Shown: positions 24,783 to 33,826, numbered from the stretch's first letter. The stretch: 64,000 nt of DNA from Mycolicibacterium crocinum (GCF_022370635.2 NZ_CP092362.2:4836001-4900000); one strand, 5' to 3'. The notes: generated by a model not told the origin, from the letters alone. Program-made: numbers and translations.

Positions 24783-25429
24783 ACACCCTCCGCGATCCGT
24801 TGGTGGCGTCGGCCATCGACCGCATGTACGCCGAAGCCGGCCAGCAGATGGCCCAGCTTCACGAGCGCGGCGCCCAGCTGCGCGCGGCGAAGACCGCCCA
24901 GGAACGGGCCGATGCGTTCAGCGACTTCTACCTGCCGGTGACCCCAGAGTCGGGACAACTGCTCTACACGCTGGTGCGCGCAACCCGGCCCGAGCTGGTG
25001 GTGGAGTTCGGAACGTCGTTGGGACTCTCCACAATTCACCTCGCCAGTGCGGTGCGCGACAACGGCACCGGTCGGGTGGTCACCACCGAGCTCAGCGCCG
25101 CCAAGGTCGCGGCCGCGCGATCCACGTTCGCCGACGTCGGCCTCGACGACGTGATCACGGTGCTGGAAGGCGATGCGACCCAGACGCTGGCCGACATCAA
25201 CGAGCCGGTGGGCTTCGTCCTGCTCGACGGCTGGAAGGACCTCTACGTCCCGGTCGTTCAGGTGCTGGAGCCGCGTCTGCGCGAGGGGGCGCTCGTCGTC
25301 GCCGACAACACGGGCCTGGCCGACGCGCAACCCTATGTCTCCTACATCCGCGATCCCGCGAATGGCTATGTGGGCGTGAGCTTCCCGGTGCGGGACTCCG
25401 ACGCCATGGAGATCAGCTGCCGGGTGTGA
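24779..25429 (+). CDS. SAM-dependent O-methyltransferase-like protein
   Basis: A 216-residue class I methyltransferase of the caffeoyl-CoA/catechol O-methyltransferase-like group. Motif I is VVEFGTSLGLSTIHLA (about 76-91), followed by the acidic residue in VVTTELSAAK and DAT in LEGDATQTL. LLDGWKDLYVPVVQ matches the post-motif strand with Asp. The GTG at 24779 overlaps the transporter-Usp stop by four bases, so the two proteins are made together; a link such as export of a methylated compound is possible but unproven. Convergent with pks16 after ten bases. Confidence 0.85.
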   Translation: MNTLRDPLVASAIDRMYAEAGQQMAQLHERGAQLRAAKTAQERADAFSDFYLPVTPESGQLLYTLVRATRPELVVEFGTSLGLSTIHLASAVRDNGTGRVVTTELSAAKVAAARSTFADVGLDDVITVLEGDATQTLADINEPVGFVLLDGWKDLYVPVVQVLEPRLREGALVVADNTGLADAQPYVSYIRDPANGYVGVSFPVRDSDAMEISCRV

Positions 25430-25439
25430 CCCCGCCGGT

Positions 25440-27074
25440 CTAGGTGACCAGGGCGACCGAGTTGGCGCGACGCAGCTTGCCCGACGGCGTCTTCGGGATG
25501 GTGCCCGGCCCGAGGACCACGACATTGCGCGGCCGCACGTCGACCTCGGCGACCACCTCGTGTGCCACCTCGTGCTCGATGCGCCGCACTGCGGCCGGGT
25601 CCTGCCAGGCGTTGGATTCCACTGCCACCGCGAAGGTCTCGCGAGAGTGGCCGGCGTCGAGGCGAACCGCGACAGCGCAGCCGGGGCGCACCCCTTCGAC
25701 TCGGCTGGCGGCCCGCTCGATATCGGTCGGGTAGATGTTGCGGCCGGCCATGATGATCACGTCCTTGACGCGACCGCACACCACGACGTGACCGTTCTCC
25801 AGCAGGTAGCCGAGATCACCGGTGTCGTACCAGCCGTGCTCGTCCTGGGCCGGCACGAAACCGCCCATGGTGATGTAGCCCGGCGTCAGCGACTCGCCGC
25901 GCAGCTCAATGATGCCCACGCCGCGGGCAGGCAAGACATTGCCGTCCTCGTCGACGATGCGCGCCTCGAGGTCCTTGAGCAGCGGGCCGAGAGTGGCCAG
26001 CCGGCGGGTGTTGCCCTTGGACGCGGGAACGGCGCGGCGCAGTGCGGCCAGCAGATCGGCGTCGACCTCGTCGACAACCAGGCCGGCACCGCACTCGGAG
26101 AACGAGACCGCCAGCGTGGTCTCGGCCATGCCGTAGGCCGGCAGGATGGCTTCGGGCTGAAGGCCGAAGGGCTTACCGGCGTCCAGCAGGTCCTCGACGT
26201 CAGCGGGCTCGACGGGCTCGGCGCCCGACAGGGCGAACCGCAGCGTGGACAGGTCGAACTCGCCGGGCTTGGCCTGACGGCGCAGGCGCTTGGCGAACAG
26301 CGCGTAGGCGAAGTTCGGCGCCGCCGTCATGGTGCCCTTGTACTTGTCGATGAGCTTGGCCCACAGCAGGGTGTCGCGCAGGAAGTCCATCGGCGTGACC
26401 TTGACCAGCTCGGCGCCGAAGTACATCGGGATGGTGAGGAAGCCGACCATGCCCATGTCGTGGAAGCAGGGCAGCCAGCTGACCATGACATCTTTTTCGA
26501 TGTCGTACTTGGCGCCGATGAACATGGCCTCGGCGTTGGAGTGGATGTTGCGGTGGGTGATGACGACGGCCTTGGGAGACCCGGTCGAACCGGACGTCAG
26601 CTGCATCAGCGCGACATCGTCTTCGGAGGTCTCGACCGGGTCGACGGGCTCGGCGGCCAGCAGCGCCTCGACCGTGAACACCTTGACGCCGCGCTCCTCG
26701 AGCACCGGCACCGCGACGAGGAACGGATCGGAGACGATGACGGCCTTGGCCTCGATCATGTCGATGACGGTGGCGGTGTCCTTGGCCCACTGCTCCAGGT
26801 CGGTGCGCGGGGTGGGCTGGTGCAGCATCGTCAGGCTGGCGCCACGCATCCACAGCGCCTGGGCCGTCGGCGCGATTTCCACCGGAGCACCGGCCAGCAC
26901 GCCGACGGCGTCACCGAGGCCGATCCCGGCGGCAGCCAGGCCACCGGCAATACGGCGGGCGCGTTCGTGCACCTCGAACCACGTGTGCCGAACCGGCTCG
27001 TGCGGTTCCCCGGTGACCATGCCCTTGCTGCTGGTCAAGGCACTGTGGAACATCTTGTCGGTGAAACGGCTCAC
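25440..27074 (-). CDS. pks16: Fatty acyl-AMP ligase-like enzyme, Pks16/FadD type
   Basis: An adenylate-forming enzyme of 544 residues similar to M. tuberculosis Rv1013 (called pks16 although it is not a polyketide synthase). Motifs are the P-loop LTSGSTGSPKAV, the YGMAETTLAVSF region, YDTGDLGYL and the final lysine segment KTPSGKLRRANSV. It should activate a carboxylic acid as acyl-AMP and then acyl-CoA or acyl-carrier. The GTG at 27074 is fixed by a full AGGAGG at 27080-27085 with five-base spacing. The upstream extension to 27152 (MEHEKQGV) lacks such a site. Adjacent to ispE as in M. tuberculosis. Substrate not known. Confidence 0.93.
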   Translation of the reverse strand: MSRFTDKMFHSALTSSKGMVTGEPHEPVRHTWFEVHERARRIAGGLAAAGIGLGDAVGVLAGAPVEIAPTAQALWMRGASLTMLHQPTPRTDLEQWAKDTATVIDMIEAKAVIVSDPFLVAVPVLEERGVKVFTVEALLAAEPVDPVETSEDDVALMQLTSGSTGSPKAVVITHRNIHSNAEAMFIGAKYDIEKDVMVSWLPCFHDMGMVGFLTIPMYFGAELVKVTPMDFLRDTLLWAKLIDKYKGTMTAAPNFAYALFAKRLRRQAKPGEFDLSTLRFALSGAEPVEPADVEDLLDAGKPFGLQPEAILPAYGMAETTLAVSFSECGAGLVVDEVDADLLAALRRAVPASKGNTRRLATLGPLLKDLEARIVDEDGNVLPARGVGIIELRGESLTPGYITMGGFVPAQDEHGWYDTGDLGYLLENGHVVVCGRVKDVIIMAGRNIYPTDIERAASRVEGVRPGCAVAVRLDAGHSRETFAVAVESNAWQDPAAVRRIEHEVAHEVVAEVDVRPRNVVVLGPGTIPKTPSGKLRRANSVALVT

Positions 27075-27324
27075 GACGACCTCCTCGGCATCCGGAGCTG
27101 GCGGATCAGCGACGTTCCAGACGATGCGAACGCCCTGCTTTTCATGCTCCACCTGCTAGAACGTGCTGCATAGGAGGCACGCTGGTACGACTGGGGAGCG
27201 GTTCGGTCTCGAAATGGTGATGATGCGACGGAAGCGGTGGTATTGCCGGGCCACCGCCCGCCCCTGACCGGGGTGGGCGATTCGCATGTATGCAGTGCCA
27301 GGCCGCGAGTCATCACCGTCGACT

Positions 27325-27353
27325 ATCTTAAACTCCCCTTAAGTTACCGCCAA
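27325..27353 (-). promoter_or_regulatory. Candidate promoter for pks16
   Basis: On the minus strand TTGGCG (27348-27353) and TAAGAT (27325-27330) are 17 bases apart, a good sigma-A-like pair. It would give a leader of about 240 bases before the pks16 GTG. This is the only signal I see in the 324-base gap 27075-27398 between pks16 and ispE, apart from the AGGAGG ribosome site at 27080-27085; no gene or RNA was recognised there. Confidence 0.4.
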
Positions 27354-27398
27354 GTTTTACGGGCTAATGAGAAGCGCGTCACAGTTGAAGCGGACGGC

Positions 27399-28352
27399 TC
27401 AGCCGGCCTGCCCCGGCACGATGCGGGCGCCGTGGACCGGGCCGCTGGCGACCCGCACGGTCCGGCACACGTCGACGCCCGCCAGTTCGGTTCCGACATC
27501 CACCGCGGCGGAAGCCGACTCGCAGAGGAACGCGCACGTCGGTCCGGAGCCGGACACGATGCCGGCCAGCGCACCCGCTTCGGCCCCCGCGCGCAGGGTC
27601 CGGCGCAGCGCGGGGTTCAGGCTCAGCGCAGCCGCCTGCAGGTCGTTGCCGAGCAGGGCGGCCAGCTCACGCGGGTTGCCGCCGGCCAGCGCGCCCAGCA
27701 GCGGCTCGGGATCGGTCAGCCGTGGCGGATCTCCCGTCTCCCGCAGCCGGTCGATCTCGCGGTAGACCTCGGCCGTGGACAAGCCGCCCTCACCGAAGGC
27801 CAACACCCAGTGAAAGGTGTTGCGGGCCAACACCGTCGCCAACTCTTCGCCGCGGCCGGTGCCCAGCGCCGTACCGCCGTGCAGGGCGAAGGGCACGTCA
27901 CTGCCCAGCTGCGCTGCCAGCGCATGCAGGTCGCGGCGCGGTAGGCCCAGCTCCCACAGGTTGTTCATCGCGACCAAGACCGCGGCGGCGTCGGCACTGC
28001 CGCCGGCCATCCCGCCGGCCACCGGGATCGACTTCTCGATCGAGATCTCGACATCGGGTGCGCGCCCGACGTGTTCGGCCATCAGCTCGGCCGCCTGCCA
28101 GGCGATGTTGCGCTCGTCGGCCGGTAGCTGCTCGGCGCCCTCCCCCACCGTCTGCAGGGACAACACGTCGGCGTTGCGAACCGTCACCTCGTCGACCAGG
28201 GACACGGCATGAAAGACCGTCGTCAGCTCGTGGTAGCCGTCGGCACGGCGGTCACCGACCTCCAGATAGAGATTCACCTTGCCCGGCACCCGCACAGTCA
28301 CCGATCCGGTCGGCACCCATTCGGTGGCGATGGAGCCGTTGGACGAGGACAC
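27399..28352 (-). CDS. ispE: 4-diphosphocytidyl-2-C-methyl-D-erythritol kinase
   Basis: IspE phosphorylates CDP-methylerythritol in the non-mevalonate pathway to isoprenoids. It is a GHMP kinase of 317 residues. Motifs are the N-terminal VRVPGKVNLYLEVGDRRADG with the YHE substrate segment, the ATP loop PVAGGMAGGSADAAAV (about residues 111-126), and VSGSGPTCAFL near the C-terminus. GTG start at 28352. In M. tuberculosis ispE directly follows ksgA; here a protein kinase gene on the opposite strand separates them. Confidence 0.96.
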   Translation of the reverse strand: MSSSNGSIATEWVPTGSVTVRVPGKVNLYLEVGDRRADGYHELTTVFHAVSLVDEVTVRNADVLSLQTVGEGAEQLPADERNIAWQAAELMAEHVGRAPDVEISIEKSIPVAGGMAGGSADAAAVLVAMNNLWELGLPRRDLHALAAQLGSDVPFALHGGTALGTGRGEELATVLARNTFHWVLAFGEGGLSTAEVYREIDRLRETGDPPRLTDPEPLLGALAGGNPRELAALLGNDLQAAALSLNPALRRTLRAGAEAGALAGIVSGSGPTCAFLCESASAAVDVGTELAGVDVCRTVRVASGPVHGARIVPGQAG

Positions 28353-28419
28353 CGCACGAGACTATCGCGCCGTGCGCGATTCGCCCGGCCGTCGTCCACC
28401 CGCGATCTAGGGTCGAACC

Positions 28420-29232
28420 GTGGCTCATCCCGGACAGTCGTTCGCGGGCTACGTCGTCGAAAACGAGCTGGGCCGCGGCGGCGAGGCGGCGGTGTATCTC
28501 GCCCGCGACCCCGGCAGGACACCGGAGCTCGTCGCGCTGAAGGTGCTCGACGAGGAGCATCGGACGCCGGCCAGCATCTCCCGGCTGGCCCGCGAATACC
28601 GCATCGCCGACCGGCTGCGGCACCCACACATCGTCACCGTCTACGACCACGGCCCGCACTGGCTGACGATGCAGTACGTCGACGGCGGGAATGCGACGAA
28701 GCTGGGATCACTCGACCTCCGGCTCGAAGCGCTCGGCCAGATCGCCGCCGCGCTCGACCACGCCCACCACGACGGCGTCGTCCACAGTGACGTCAAGCCA
28801 GCGAACATCCTTGTCCACCAAAACTTTTCGCAAGGCGCGGTCTTGATCGACTTCGGCGTCGCACACATCCTCGCCGAGGATGTTTGGCACCGCCCCGCGG
28901 AAGTCATCGCCTCGTTGCCCTACGCCGCGCCGGAATTACTGCAGGGCCGCCTACCGCAGGCGGCGACCGACGAATACGCGCTGGCGTGCACGGCTCTTGA
29001 ATTGTTCACCGGCACACCGCCATTCGTGTGCGACAACCCGCTGGCGCTGGTGGACGCGCACCTGCATCAGCCACCGCCGGAGGTATCGAAGACGACGCCC
29101 TGGCTGTCCAGGTCGTTCGACATGGTGCTGGCCCGAGCCATCGCCAAGGATCCGGACCGGCGATATGCGTCATGCACCGAGTTGGTGCATCACCTCGCCG
29201 AGACGGTGGGTCGGAGCGCTCAGAACACCTGA
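28420..29232 (+). CDS. Soluble Ser/Thr protein kinase, non-RD type
   Basis: A 270-residue Hanks-type protein kinase that consists of the catalytic domain only. Visible elements are the glycine loop LGRGGEAAVYLA (about 18-29), the ATP lysine in VALKVL (Lys41), the catalytic loop HSDVKPANIL with Asp124, IDFGVA with the metal Asp144, and YAAPELLQG in the activation segment. The usual Arg before the catalytic Asp is Ser, so it is a non-RD kinase and may not need activation-loop phosphorylation. There is no transmembrane helix or PASTA domain. It lies on the plus strand between ispE and ksgA, 67 bases from the divergent ispE start, and overlaps the ksgA 3' end by 13 bases. Confidence 0.9.
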   Translation: MAHPGQSFAGYVVENELGRGGEAAVYLARDPGRTPELVALKVLDEEHRTPASISRLAREYRIADRLRHPHIVTVYDHGPHWLTMQYVDGGNATKLGSLDLRLEALGQIAAALDHAHHDGVVHSDVKPANILVHQNFSQGAVLIDFGVAHILAEDVWHRPAEVIASLPYAAPELLQGRLPQAATDEYALACTALELFTGTPPFVCDNPLALVDAHLHQPPPEVSKTTPWLSRSFDMVLARAIAKDPDRRYASCTELVHHLAETVGRSAQNT

Positions 29233-30134
29233 GCCGGTCGCGACGGGCCTTCCGAAGAGTCCGTCGAGGCAGTGAAGTCACCGGAGCGCTGCAGCAGCCG
29301 GACGAAGTCGGCGACCGTCAACGTCTCGCCGCGGCGGGCGGGATCGATGCTGGCAGCCAGCAGTCGCTCGGCGGACTCGTTGCCCGTGCCCGCCCACTCG
29401 AGGAAGGCGTTGCGAGCCGTCTTGCGCCGCTGCGCGAAGGCGATGTCGATCAGCTCGAACACCTTCTCGCGGAAGCCGTCGTCGGTCGGCCACGGCGAGA
29501 CCTCGTGACGGTCGATGCGCACCAGACCCGAGTACACCCGCGGAATCGGCCAGAACACCGTCGGCGAGACCATGCCGTAGCGGCGGACCTTGCCGAAGAA
29601 CCGCACCTTGACGCTGGGCACGCCGTAGTCCTTGCCACCGGGCTCCGCCGCCAGCCGCTCGGCGACCTCGGCCTGAACCATCACCATCACGGTGCGGATC
29701 GACGGGAATTCGGCGAGCAGGTGCAGCAGCGCCGGCACGGCGATGTTGTACGGCAGATTCGCGACCACGGCGGTGGGCGGCTCGACGAGGTCGGAGCGCT
29801 CGATCCCGAGGATGTCGCGGTTCAGAACGGTGAGCCGGTGGATCTCGCTGTGCGAGTGCTCAGCAACAGTCTTCGGCAGGCGCTGGGCCAGCACGGGGTC
29901 GATCTCGATCGCACTCACGGTCGCCCCGCGGTCCAGCAACGCCAGAGTCAGGGAACCCAGGCCGGGGCCGACTTCCAGGACATGGTCGTGCTTATTGATC
30001 CCGGAGGCGGAGACAATACGGCGCACGGTATTTGCGTCGTGCACGAAATTCTGGCCCAGAGATTTACGCGGCTTGAAGTCGAGTTCTTTGGCGAGATTTC
30101 GGATCTCGGTTCGCCCAAGCAGACGAATTGTCAC
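29220..30134 (-). CDS. ksgA: 16S rRNA dimethyladenosine transferase KsgA
   Basis: RsmA/KsgA dimethylates two adjacent adenines in helix 45 of 16S rRNA late in 30S assembly. It has 304 residues. Motifs are KSLGQNFVHD near the N-terminus, the SAM loop LEVGPGLGSLTLAL (about 50-63) and the catalytic NLPYNIAVP. The GTG at 30134 overlaps the rpfB stop by four bases, so ksgA is translated behind rpfB, the arrangement known in M. tuberculosis where cell-wall and ribosome maturation genes share one transcript. Confidence 0.96.
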   Translation of the reverse strand: MTIRLLGRTEIRNLAKELDFKPRKSLGQNFVHDANTVRRIVSASGINKHDHVLEVGPGLGSLTLALLDRGATVSAIEIDPVLAQRLPKTVAEHSHSEIHRLTVLNRDILGIERSDLVEPPTAVVANLPYNIAVPALLHLLAEFPSIRTVMVMVQAEVAERLAAEPGGKDYGVPSVKVRFFGKVRRYGMVSPTVFWPIPRVYSGLVRIDRHEVSPWPTDDGFREKVFELIDIAFAQRRKTARNAFLEWAGTGNESAERLLAASIDPARRGETLTVADFVRLLQRSGDFTASTDSSEGPSRPAQVF

Positions 30135-31252
30135 GATGCACCCCTACCACACACGGGCCACGCTCCCCAGCCTTGTCGCGATCTTGTTACTTCAGCAATC
30201 GCAATTTGTTCTTCCCTGGTCGCCAGATCGGCACGCTCAGCATAGCGCAGACCGCCGTTTCTTTCCCAGGTGTTTTGATCAAATTGCACACCGCCGTAGT
30301 AACCGTTGCCGGTATTGATGGCCCAGTTTCCACCCGCTTCGCACCTGGAAATGGCATCCCAGATCGGCCCGTTTTCCACCGGAGGCACCTCGGTTCCCGG
30401 CTTCGCGCCGACCCGAAGAACCGAATCCCGCGCCGGGACAACGACAATGTTGGCAACGGGCAGGCGACCCGTTTCCACCCCGTTGACCTTGGCGACAGCA
30501 AAAGTCACGTCCTGCACGCCGGGCGTTCCGGGATCCTCCACGACCTGGCGGCTCATGTTCAGCGTCGGGTCCTCGATCCGCTGGGCCACCGGCGCCAGCG
30601 GCATCTGCTGGGTGACCTTCTCGACCCGGGTCCGGGTCACCTGGATCTGCATTCCGGCGATCACCGGGGAGGACGGCGCGGGCACCACGGAGTCCGCCTG
30701 TTCCAGCGGAACGCCCGCGGCGGCCAGCAGGCCAGCCACGTTGGGGGCGGCCAGGTGCACGGTGCTGACCACGCCGCCGTCGTTGATCTGCACCGTCTTG
30801 GCGCTCACCACGGGCAGGGCCATGCCCTCCAGCGGCAGGCGGCTGCCGCGCGAGGCCGCGGCCGGCGCGGTGTCGGTCATCCGCAGCTCGGCCAGCGCCT
30901 CGTCCACGGTCGAGGCGGTGGTCCACACCTGCTTGGCGTCCTGACCGTCCAGCGAGATCTGCAGGGGACGGCTGCGGCGCAGCACGATCGTCTCGGCATT
31001 GGTGACGGTCTGATTGGCACCGGGGAAGAGGTCGTCACGGTCGCCGACCGAGTAGCCGTTCTCCTCGACGACGTCGATGACCCGCGACTTCATGGTGCTG
31101 ACTTTCATCTGGGCACCATCGATGTTCAGAGTCACGGTCTTGTGGGAACTCACCGCGAACGCCCCGGCACCGGCCAGCGTCAGCAGCACTGCGGCGACGA
31201 CGAGTCGAAGGATCGGTGACGGCGACTGATGCAGCTTGGTCAACGCATTCAA
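30131..31252 (-). CDS. rpfB: Resuscitation-promoting factor RpfB
   Basis: RpfB is a cell-wall-associated muralytic factor that promotes resuscitation of dormant cells. The 373 residues contain a membrane anchor (about 14-34), three DUF348 repeats (about 38-200), a G5 domain (about 205-285) and the lysozyme-like RPF domain (about 290-373) with catalytic Glu in RCEAGGNWAINTG. The start is a TTG at 31252, giving MNALTKLHQ. No ATG or GTG closer to the anchor was preferred, so the first residues are uncertain. The leader carries a terminator-like hairpin at 31275-31310. Confidence 0.95.
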   Translation of the reverse strand: MNALTKLHQSPSPILRLVVAAVLLTLAGAGAFAVSSHKTVTLNIDGAQMKVSTMKSRVIDVVEENGYSVGDRDDLFPGANQTVTNAETIVLRRSRPLQISLDGQDAKQVWTTASTVDEALAELRMTDTAPAAASRGSRLPLEGMALPVVSAKTVQINDGGVVSTVHLAAPNVAGLLAAAGVPLEQADSVVPAPSSPVIAGMQIQVTRTRVEKVTQQMPLAPVAQRIEDPTLNMSRQVVEDPGTPGVQDVTFAVAKVNGVETGRLPVANIVVVPARDSVLRVGAKPGTEVPPVENGPIWDAISRCEAGGNWAINTGNGYYGGVQFDQNTWERNGGLRYAERADLATREEQIAIAEVTRSRQGWGAWPVCGRGAS

Positions 31253-31274
31253 GAGTTTCGGTCCTGCCTAGGCA

Positions 31275-31310
31275 CTAACAAACAATCAGGGGCGCCAATC
31301 TGGCTCCCCT
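31275..31310 (-). terminator. Attenuator-like hairpin in the rpfB leader
   Basis: On the minus strand a stem of AGGGG, a mismatch, GCCA, a three-base loop, TGGC, a mismatch and CCCCT (31288-31310) is followed by the T-rich run GATTGTTTGTTAG (31275-31287). This is a typical intrinsic terminator placed 23 bases before the rpfB start, inside the 126-base tatD-rpfB gap. It fits the RNA switch known to control the rpfB operon in M. tuberculosis. Confidence 0.7.
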
Positions 31311-31378
31311 TTGATCACAAGACGGTAACGAACCATCCCGGTCCGGAGCAACCCGAGCTCGTCGCTCTCAACAGACCC

Positions 31379-32212
31379 TTAGACACCGTAGACCCGCCGC
31401 GCGGTGGCCGATGACTGCTCAGCCAGCAACTCCGCCGGGCGGTCAACGACCTCGGCCAGCGCGCGCACCGTGTAGGGCAGGCAATACGGCTCGTTGGGGG
31501 CGCCGCGAAACGGATGCGGGGTCAGAAACGGGGCGTCGGTCTCGACCAGCAGCTGGTCCGGCGGGATCAAGACGGCCGCCTCCCGCAGGTCACGGGCATT
31601 CTTGAAGCTGACCGTGCCGGACAGGCTCAGCACCCAGCCCGCATCGACGCACGTACGGGCCATCTCGGGGCCAGACGAGAAGCAGTGGAAGATGACGGTC
31701 TCCGGCGGGCCCTCGGCGCGCAGCACGTCGAGCACCTCGGCGTCGGCATCGCGGTTGTGGATCATCAGCGGTTTGCCGGTGCGTTTCGCGAGGTCGATAT
31801 GCCAGGCAAAAGACTCCCGCTGAGCGGAAGGATCGGCGCAGCCGTCGAGCTTGCCCGGCCAGTAGAGGTCCATGCCGGTCTCTCCGACCGCCACCACCCG
31901 CTCGTGGCCGGCCAGTTGTTCGAGTTCGGCACGGGCATCGTCGGTGAGGGCGTTGGCCCGCGTCGGATGCAGCGCGACCGCGGCGTAGACCCGCGGATCC
32001 CACGTCGCCGCCTGCGCCGCCCAGCGCGCGGCGTCGAGGTTGTCGGCGATGGTGACCGCCGCGATTACTCCCGCTTCGCCGGCGCGGTCGAGGATCGCGC
32101 GCACGTCGTCGGCGGTGCGGGCGCCGCAGGCATCCAGGTGGGTGTGTGCATCGATCAACGGGGTCAACGGCTCTGGCAGCGGCGGCGGCTCGCGTTTCGA
32201 ACTCACGTCCAC
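31379..32212 (-). CDS. tatD: TatD-family metal-dependent hydrolase/DNase
   Basis: A 277-residue TIM-barrel hydrolase of the TatD family (3'-5' DNase in other bacteria). Metal-site motifs are IDAHTHLD near residue 20, AVGETGMDLYW, PLMIHNRDAD, VIFHCFSS and LLVETDAPFLTPHP. It corresponds to Rv1008. GTG at 32212 is used; another GTG six bases later gives MSSKREPPP and is equally likely. Its start is 19 bases from the divergent metG start. The rpfB leader begins just downstream, possibly within its 3' end. Confidence 0.93.
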   Translation of the reverse strand: MDVSSKREPPPLPEPLTPLIDAHTHLDACGARTADDVRAILDRAGEAGVIAAVTIADNLDAARWAAQAATWDPRVYAAVALHPTRANALTDDARAELEQLAGHERVVAVGETGMDLYWPGKLDGCADPSAQRESFAWHIDLAKRTGKPLMIHNRDADAEVLDVLRAEGPPETVIFHCFSSGPEMARTCVDAGWVLSLSGTVSFKNARDLREAAVLIPPDQLLVETDAPFLTPHPFRGAPNEPYCLPYTVRALAEVVDRPAELLAEQSSATARRVYGV

Positions 32213-32231
32213 ACCCTAAAGTGATCCTGAC

Positions 32232-33785
32232 ATGACCAAGCCGCCGTACTACCTCACCACTGCGATCGCGTACCCCAACGGTGCGCCGCACATCGGGCAC
32301 GCCTACGAATACATCGCGACCGATGCGATCGCCCGCTTCAAGCGGCTCGACGGATTCGATGTGCGCTACCTGACCGGCACGGACGAGCACGGGCTGAAGA
32401 TGGCGCAGACCGCCGCGGCGGAGGGCATTCCGACCGCGGAGCTGGCACGGCGCAACTCCGATGCGTTCCAGGCGATGCAGGAAAAGCTCGGCGCCTCGTT
32501 CGACCGGTTCATCCGGACCACCGACGCCGACCACATCGACGCCTCCATCGAGATTTGGAAGCGGATGGACGCCGCGGGCGACATCTACCTCGACTCCTAT
32601 TCGGGGTGGTACTCGGTGCGCGACGAGCGCTTCTATACCGAGGACGAGCTCGAGACCCGCGCCGACGGTGCGAAGTACTCCATCGAGACCGGCACCCCGG
32701 TGACGTGGACCGAGGAGCAGACCTACTTCTTCCGGCTGTCGGCCTACGCCGAGCGGCTGCTCGCCCACTATGAGGCGCACCCCGAGTTCATCGGCCCCGA
32801 CGTCCGCCGCAATGAGGTCGTCAGCTTCGTCTCGGGCGGGCTGCGCGACCTGTCGATCTCGCGGACGACCTTCGACTGGGGTGTTCCGGTCCCCGACCAC
32901 CCCGACCACGTCATGTACGTGTGGGTCGACGCGTTGACCAACTACCTCACCGGCGCCGGATTCCCCGACACCGACTCCGAGGCGTTCCGCAAGTACTGGC
33001 CCGCCGATCTGCACATGATCGGCAAGGACATCATCCGGTTCCACACCGTGTACTGGCCCGCGTTCCTGATGTCGGCCGGAATCGAGCTTCCCCGAAGGGT
33101 TTTCGTGCACGGCTTCCTGCTCAACAGCGGGGAGAAGATGAGCAAATCGGTGGGCAACGTCGTCGACCCGTTCGCGCTCGTCGACGGCTTCGGGCTCGAC
33201 CAGGTGCGCTACTTCCTGCTGCGGGAGGTGCCGTTCGGACAGGACGGCAGCTACAGCGAGGACGCCATCATCGGCCGTATCAACGCCGATCTGGCCAACG
33301 AGTTCGGCAACCTGGCACAGCGCTCGCTGTCGATGGTCAACAAGAACCTCGGCGCCTCTGTGCCGGAGCCGGGTGAGTTCACCGACGCCGACCGGGAACT
33401 GCTGGCACTCGCCGACGACCTGCTGCCGCGGGTGCGCGCATATTTCGACGTGCCCGCCATGCACCTTGCGCTGGAGGCGATCTGGGCGATGCTCGGGGCG
33501 GCCAACCGCTACTTCTCGGCGCAGGAACCGTGGGTACTGCGCAAGTCCGAGGCGGCCGCCGACCAGGAGCGGTTCCGCACCGTGCTGTACGTGACACTGG
33601 AGGTGGTGCGCATCGCGGCCCTGCTGGTGCAGCCGGTCATGCCGGACTCCGCGGGCAAGCTCCTCGACCTGCTCGGGCAGAGCGAGTCGGCGCGCGATTT
33701 CGGCGCGGTCGCGGTGCGCATCGCACCGGGCACCGATCTGCCTGCGCCGACCGGGGTGTTCCCCCGGTACCAGCCGCCCGAGTGA
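32232..33785 (+). CDS. metG: Methionyl-tRNA synthetase
   Basis: A class I synthetase of 517 residues that charges tRNA-Met (called metS in M. tuberculosis, Rv1007c). The HIGH motif is in YPNGAPHIGHAYEY (about residues 14-27) and KMSKS at about 301-305. It is the short form with no C-terminal tRNA-binding extension and no zinc knuckle cysteines in the connective peptide, consistent with the two-cysteine-free mycobacterial group. ATG start at 32232, only 19 bases from divergent tatD. Confidence 0.97.
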   Translation: MTKPPYYLTTAIAYPNGAPHIGHAYEYIATDAIARFKRLDGFDVRYLTGTDEHGLKMAQTAAAEGIPTAELARRNSDAFQAMQEKLGASFDRFIRTTDADHIDASIEIWKRMDAAGDIYLDSYSGWYSVRDERFYTEDELETRADGAKYSIETGTPVTWTEEQTYFFRLSAYAERLLAHYEAHPEFIGPDVRRNEVVSFVSGGLRDLSISRTTFDWGVPVPDHPDHVMYVWVDALTNYLTGAGFPDTDSEAFRKYWPADLHMIGKDIIRFHTVYWPAFLMSAGIELPRRVFVHGFLLNSGEKMSKSVGNVVDPFALVDGFGLDQVRYFLLREVPFGQDGSYSEDAIIGRINADLANEFGNLAQRSLSMVNKNLGASVPEPGEFTDADRELLALADDLLPRVRAYFDVPAMHLALEAIWAMLGAANRYFSAQEPWVLRKSEAAADQERFRTVLYVTLEVVRIAALLVQPVMPDSAGKLLDLLGQSESARDFGAVAVRIAPGTDLPAPTGVFPRYQPPE

Positions 33786-33799
33786 GCTGCGTCACGTAG

Positions 33800-33826
33800 C
33801 GTCACATTTACCGGCCCCCTGGTGTC
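33800..33826 (+). promoter_or_regulatory. ECF41-type promoter before the FAD oxidoreductase
   Basis: CGTCACA at 33800-33806, 16 bases, then TGTC at 33823-33826. This nearly matches the reported ECF41 sigma promoter (TGTCACA, 16 bases, CGTC). It lies 41 bases before the oxidoreductase start, upstream of the ECF41 sigma gene itself, as expected for autoregulation. Confidence 0.6.
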
